Assembly (NCBI RefSeq): GCF_900109775.1
Contig: NZ_FOAX01000003.1
Location: 372,001 to 436,000 of the forward strand
Source of the DNA: Pseudoxanthomonas sp. GM95
Lineage (GTDB): Bacteria; Pseudomonadota; Gammaproteobacteria; Xanthomonadales; Xanthomonadaceae
Direction: 5' to 3'
Length of the DNA: 64,000 nucleotides
The notes beneath the pieces were generated by a model. That model saw only the letters and a program-made list of their open reading frames with translations. It searched no databases and was not told the DNA's origin. A program made the position numbers and the translations under genes. This document shows positions 61,137 to 64,000 of this stretch, in pieces (position 1 is the first letter of the stretch; each line of letters opens with the position of its first letter).

Positions 61137-62687
61137 ATGAACCGATCAACCTCCGACAGCGCGACCTGGGATGTCGTCATTGCCGGCGCCGGCCCGGTGG
61201 GCCTGTTCCTGGCCAGCGAATTGCGCCTGGCCGGCTGCACGGTGCTGGTGCTGGAGCGGGCCGCCTCAGCGGACGCCCCGCTCAAGCAGCTGCCGTTCGG
61301 CCTGCGCGGGCTGTGGGGATCGAGCATGGCGACCTTCCACCGGCGCGGATTGCTGGAGGCCATGCTCGCCGCGCCCGATGACGTGGCCGATGGCCAGCCG
61401 CGACCGCCCTCAGCCATCGCCAGCGATGCGTCGCAGCGACGCGGGCCGGCGGGGCACTTCGCCGGGCTGCAGTTCGACCTGGCCGATGTCGACACGACGC
61501 GCTGGGACTACCACCTCAGCGGGCCGTCCGACACGCGCGCCGGCATCAGCCTGGCGCACCTGGAGTCCGTGCTGGCCGCGCATGCCCTCGCTAACGGTGT
61601 CGTGGTGCGACGCGGCTGCGCGGTGGAAAGCTTCGAGGCATCCGACGATGGGGTCACCGTCGAAGCTGGCGGCCAGCGCTTCCACGCGCGCTTCCTGGTC
61701 GGCTGCGATGGCGGCCGCAGCATGGTGCGCAAGCTGGGTGGTTTCGAGTTCGCCGGCACCGAGCCGGAATTCACCGGCTACTCGATCCAGGCCACGTTCG
61801 AAGATCCCACGCTGCTGCCGCAGGGCCGGCACTTCAGCGCGCACGGCATGGTCACGCAGTGGCAGCCGGGGGTGATCGGGCTGGTGGACTTCGACGGTGG
61901 CGCGGCGCATCGGCTGGAGCCGCTGACGCTGGAGCACGTCCAGGCCGTCCTGCGCCGCGTGTCCGGCACGCAGGTCACGCTGACCGCACTGCACCTGGCT
62001 GCGACCTGGACCGATCGCAGCCGCCAGGCCACCACCTATCGTCGCGGCCGCGTGCTGCTGGCCGGCGATGCGGCGCATGTGCATTCGCCGCTGGGCGGCC
62101 AAGGCCTCAACCTCGGCCTGGGCGATGCGATGAATCTGGGCTGGAAGCTCGGCGCCACGCTGCGCGGCGAAGCGCCCGACGGCCTGCTCGATAGCTACAC
62201 CACCGAGCGTCATCCGGTCGGCGCGCGCATCCTCGACTGGACCCGCGCGCAGGTCGCGTTGATGCGCCCGGGCACCGAAGCGTTGCAGTCGATCATGCGC
62301 GACCTGCTGCACACGCGCGATGGCGCGACGTATTTCGCCGAGCGGTTGTGGGGCGTGTCGATTCAACATGGTCCAGGCGGCGCGCATCCACTGGTCGGGC
62401 GCAGTTGCCCGGATTTCGAACTGCGCGATGGCGTGCGCGTGGGCAAACTGCTGCGCGATGGCCATGGGCTGTTGCTGGACTTCGATCCCGCCACGCCGCT
62501 GCGTGCACTGGAGGGGCGCTGGGGCGCGCGCGTGCGCTACGTCGCCAGCGATGCAACGGAGCGCTTCGGGCTCAGCGCGGTGCTGGTGCGCCCCGATGGC
62601 GTGGTCGCGTGGGCCAGCGATGCGGCGCCCGATATCGCATTGCTCGAAGCCGCTGCGGCGTCCTGGTTCGTGCCGGCGCAAGACTGA
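61137..62687 (+). CDS. FAD-dependent aromatic monooxygenase (TetX/rifampicin-monooxygenase-like class A)
   Basis: A 516-residue flavoprotein. The N-terminal Rossmann fold VVIAGAGPVGLFLASELRLA is at about 12-31, the second FAD/NADPH motif VGCDGGRSMVRKLGG at about 187-201, and the GD motif GRVLLAGDAAHVHSPLGGQG at about 303-322. These define class A single-component monooxygenases (PheA/TfdB, polyketide and rifampicin hydroxylases). It has a C-terminal thioredoxin-like region (about 420-510), usual in the longer members. Repressor control next door suggests induction by an aromatic compound. Substrate not known. Confidence 0.9.
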   Translation: MNRSTSDSATWDVVIAGAGPVGLFLASELRLAGCTVLVLERAASADAPLKQLPFGLRGLWGSSMATFHRRGLLEAMLAAPDDVADGQPRPPSAIASDASQRRGPAGHFAGLQFDLADVDTTRWDYHLSGPSDTRAGISLAHLESVLAAHALANGVVVRRGCAVESFEASDDGVTVEAGGQRFHARFLVGCDGGRSMVRKLGGFEFAGTEPEFTGYSIQATFEDPTLLPQGRHFSAHGMVTQWQPGVIGLVDFDGGAAHRLEPLTLEHVQAVLRRVSGTQVTLTALHLAATWTDRSRQATTYRRGRVLLAGDAAHVHSPLGGQGLNLGLGDAMNLGWKLGATLRGEAPDGLLDSYTTERHPVGARILDWTRAQVALMRPGTEALQSIMRDLLHTRDGATYFAERLWGVSIQHGPGGAHPLVGRSCPDFELRDGVRVGKLLRDGHGLLLDFDPATPLRALEGRWGARVRYVASDATERFGLSAVLVRPDGVVAWASDAAPDIALLEAAAASWFVPAQD

Positions 62688-62702
62688 CGCTGAGCGCGTT
62701 GC

Positions 62703-63815
62703 TCAGGCCGGTGTTACCGTCGTCTCGATCTGCCAGTCGGCGAAGGCCTGTTCGAACTCGGCCAGGCTGATCAATCCGACGCAGGCATGCGCGCCGACGG
62801 GGAGCGGTTCGCCGCGCGCGAAGCGACGCACCAGCAGCACGGCGGCGAAACACGGAATCTCCGGGCCGTGCAGCATCGGCGCGGTCAGCTCCCAACGCAG
62901 CGCGTGGGCCTGGCCCTCGCGCGTGCCGCGCAGCTCGACCAGCATCCCGCCAAGTTCAGTGCCGAAGCGATCGAACCAGCGGCCCGCGCGCGCGAACACC
63001 TGCGCAAGATTCGCCATCGGCAATGGCACGCCCAGGCCACGCACCCCGGCGATCAACGCAAGACTGCGCTGCAGGAACGGCAGCTCCAGCGCGGCGCGGA
63101 ACTGCACGCGGCGCACGCCGGGATAGCGCTGCACCAGCAGGTCGTGATCGGGCACATCGCAGGGCGAGGCCAGGCGCGGCGCGAGCCGGGCGAACGCCAC
63201 CGGCTGCGGATCGGCCCAGCCGCGCGTCGCCTGCCATCGAGCATCGCACCACCAGCGAAACGGCTGGCCGCAATACGACAGCACCGCGCGCACCGTGGCC
63301 ATGCCCAGCGGCGTGGCCTGCGCCGGCGCGATCACCGTGGCGATCTCGTGCAACGCGGTGAACTGCGGCAGCAGCGCATCGACCACCGCGCTCGACAGCG
63401 CAGGCAACGTGCTGGCGCCACTGATCGCGCTGCGTCCTGCGGCGTGGGCCGCGGCATCGACTTGCGCGGCGAAGTCACGGACGAAGTCGCGGCCATCGGC
63501 CAGATCGATGTAGTGCATGTCGGCCTGCAGGCAGGCCAGGGCGACCTCGTAGCCCTGGCCCTGGAAAGGCCCGGCGGTATGCACCACCAGCTGCGCGCCG
63601 GTGGCCTGCAGCTGCGCGACCAGATCGGGCGCTTGTATCTCCACGCGGGTCAGCGTGATCCGTGCCAGCACCTCGCTGGAGAACACGGCTTTCGCAGCAT
63701 CCGGATGCCGCCCGGCCGCGATCACGTGGAGCTGCGGCGTTGTACTCAGCGCACGCACGATGCGTGCGCCGAAATGCCCGTAGCCGCCCAACACCAACAC
63801 GCTCACCGCTTCCAT
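62703..63815 (-). CDS. Saccharopine-dehydrogenase-like NAD(P)-binding protein
   Basis: A 370-residue protein. The N-terminal Rossmann motif LVLGGYGHFGARIVRAL (residues about 7-23) and the VVHTAGPFQGQGYEVALACL segment near 78-97 match the saccharopine dehydrogenase NADP-binding family (trans-acting enoyl reductase group). The remainder is a substrate domain with no recognised active-site signature. A lysine-pathway role is not implied: most such proteins have unknown substrates. It converges with the monooxygenase gene (15-base gap); the start at 63815 is preceded by GGGAAGCAGC. Confidence 0.82.
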   Translation of the reverse strand: MEAVSVLVLGGYGHFGARIVRALSTTPQLHVIAAGRHPDAAKAVFSSEVLARITLTRVEIQAPDLVAQLQATGAQLVVHTAGPFQGQGYEVALACLQADMHYIDLADGRDFVRDFAAQVDAAAHAAGRSAISGASTLPALSSAVVDALLPQFTALHEIATVIAPAQATPLGMATVRAVLSYCGQPFRWWCDARWQATRGWADPQPVAFARLAPRLASPCDVPDHDLLVQRYPGVRRVQFRAALELPFLQRSLALIAGVRGLGVPLPMANLAQVFARAGRWFDRFGTELGGMLVELRGTREGQAHALRWELTAPMLHGPEIPCFAAVLLVRRFARGEPLPVGAHACVGLISLAEFEQAFADWQIETTVTPA

Positions 63816-63866
63816 GCTGCTTCCCGATCTTCGCTCGGGAAGATTATGCGCGGCGTGTGGCCCGGC

Positions 63867-64000
63867 TCAGCCGTCGATGCGTTGGGCCAGGCCGTTGCGG
63901 ACGGCGCGGTCGAGCACGGCTTCGGCGTCCTTGGCGGCACGTTCGCTGATGTCGGCCTGCTGCTTGCCCAGATCGGCCTGGCGCAGTCCCAGCTCGGCCT
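63867..64000 (-). CDS. Partial gene, Ala/Gln/Glu-rich helical C-terminus
   Basis: The 3' end of a minus-strand gene running off the right edge. The visible 43 residues read AELGLRQADLGKQQADISER then AAKDAEAVLDRAVRNGLAQR and IDG with stop. The heptad-like alternation of Ala, Leu, Gln and Glu indicates a coiled coil. Some Xanthomonad periplasmic proteins end in similar repeats, but the family cannot be named from this fragment. Confidence 0.55.
   Translation of the reverse strand, partial: AELGLRQADLGKQQADISERAAKDAEAVLDRAVRNGLAQRIDG

Overview
The window looks like chromosomal DNA of a GC-rich gammaproteobacterium of the Xanthomonadaceae type (Xanthomonas, Stenotrophomonas or Pseudoxanthomonas kind). 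This is inferred from overall codon use, a FabV-type enoyl reductase, membrane-bound PQQ glucose dehydrogenase, a glucosylglycerol-phosphate phosphatase and TonB-receptor/secreted-enzyme pairs. No rRNA, tRNA, phage, plasmid or CRISPR locus is visible. Genes alternate strand often and most transcription units hold one to four genes.

Layout. 0-11 kb: regulator/oxidoreductase pairs (TetR; NmrA-like with HxlR; azoreductase with LysR), an acyltransferase, a LysR remnant, glucosylglycerol phosphatase, a thioredoxin, a NYN/LOTUS protein, a PQQ dehydrogenase with a C-terminal membrane anchor, and a GAF protein. 11-23 kb: dihydroorotase, GST, amino-acid permease, two small secreted proteins, cpdB, proP, fabV (TTG start), an MFS transporter and a LacI regulator. 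23-30 kb: gcd, then a four-gene sulfonate/taurine-type operon (dioxygenase, binding lipoprotein, ATPase, permease) on the minus strand. 30-42.5 kb: an orphan terminator that may end a small RNA or lie in a leader, a TerC/CBS/CorC membrane protein, a secreted GH43 enzyme, PerM, NUDIX, a serine hydrolase, a nitroreductase, an HDOD protein, and an esterase-porin operon. 42.5-51.6 kb: two similar SDR/AraC divergent pairs on either side of a TonB receptor with a signal-peptide-bearing amidohydrolase. 51.7-56 kb is accessory: small secreted proteins, one frameshifted gene, a low-GC lipoprotein gene between inverted repeats, and a tandem pair of paralogous secreted proteins. 56-64 kb: an MrfA/MrfB-like helicase-exonuclease pair, a TetR/flavin-monooxygenase pair with a clear palindromic operator, and a saccharopine-dehydrogenase-like enzyme.

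Themes. One is detoxification and redox chemistry under local regulators: at least five divergent regulator-oxidoreductase modules. Another is periplasmic oxidation and scavenging: two PQQ dehydrogenases, cpdB, a porin with an esterase, and a TonB receptor with an amidohydrolase. The third is genome decay and repeat activity: a LysR remnant, an amber-interrupted gene, a single-base frameshift, REP-like palindromes (one inside the mrfB reading frame) and an inverted-repeat-bounded cassette. Coordinates come from reading the sequence. Functions come from recognised family motifs, not from database searches.
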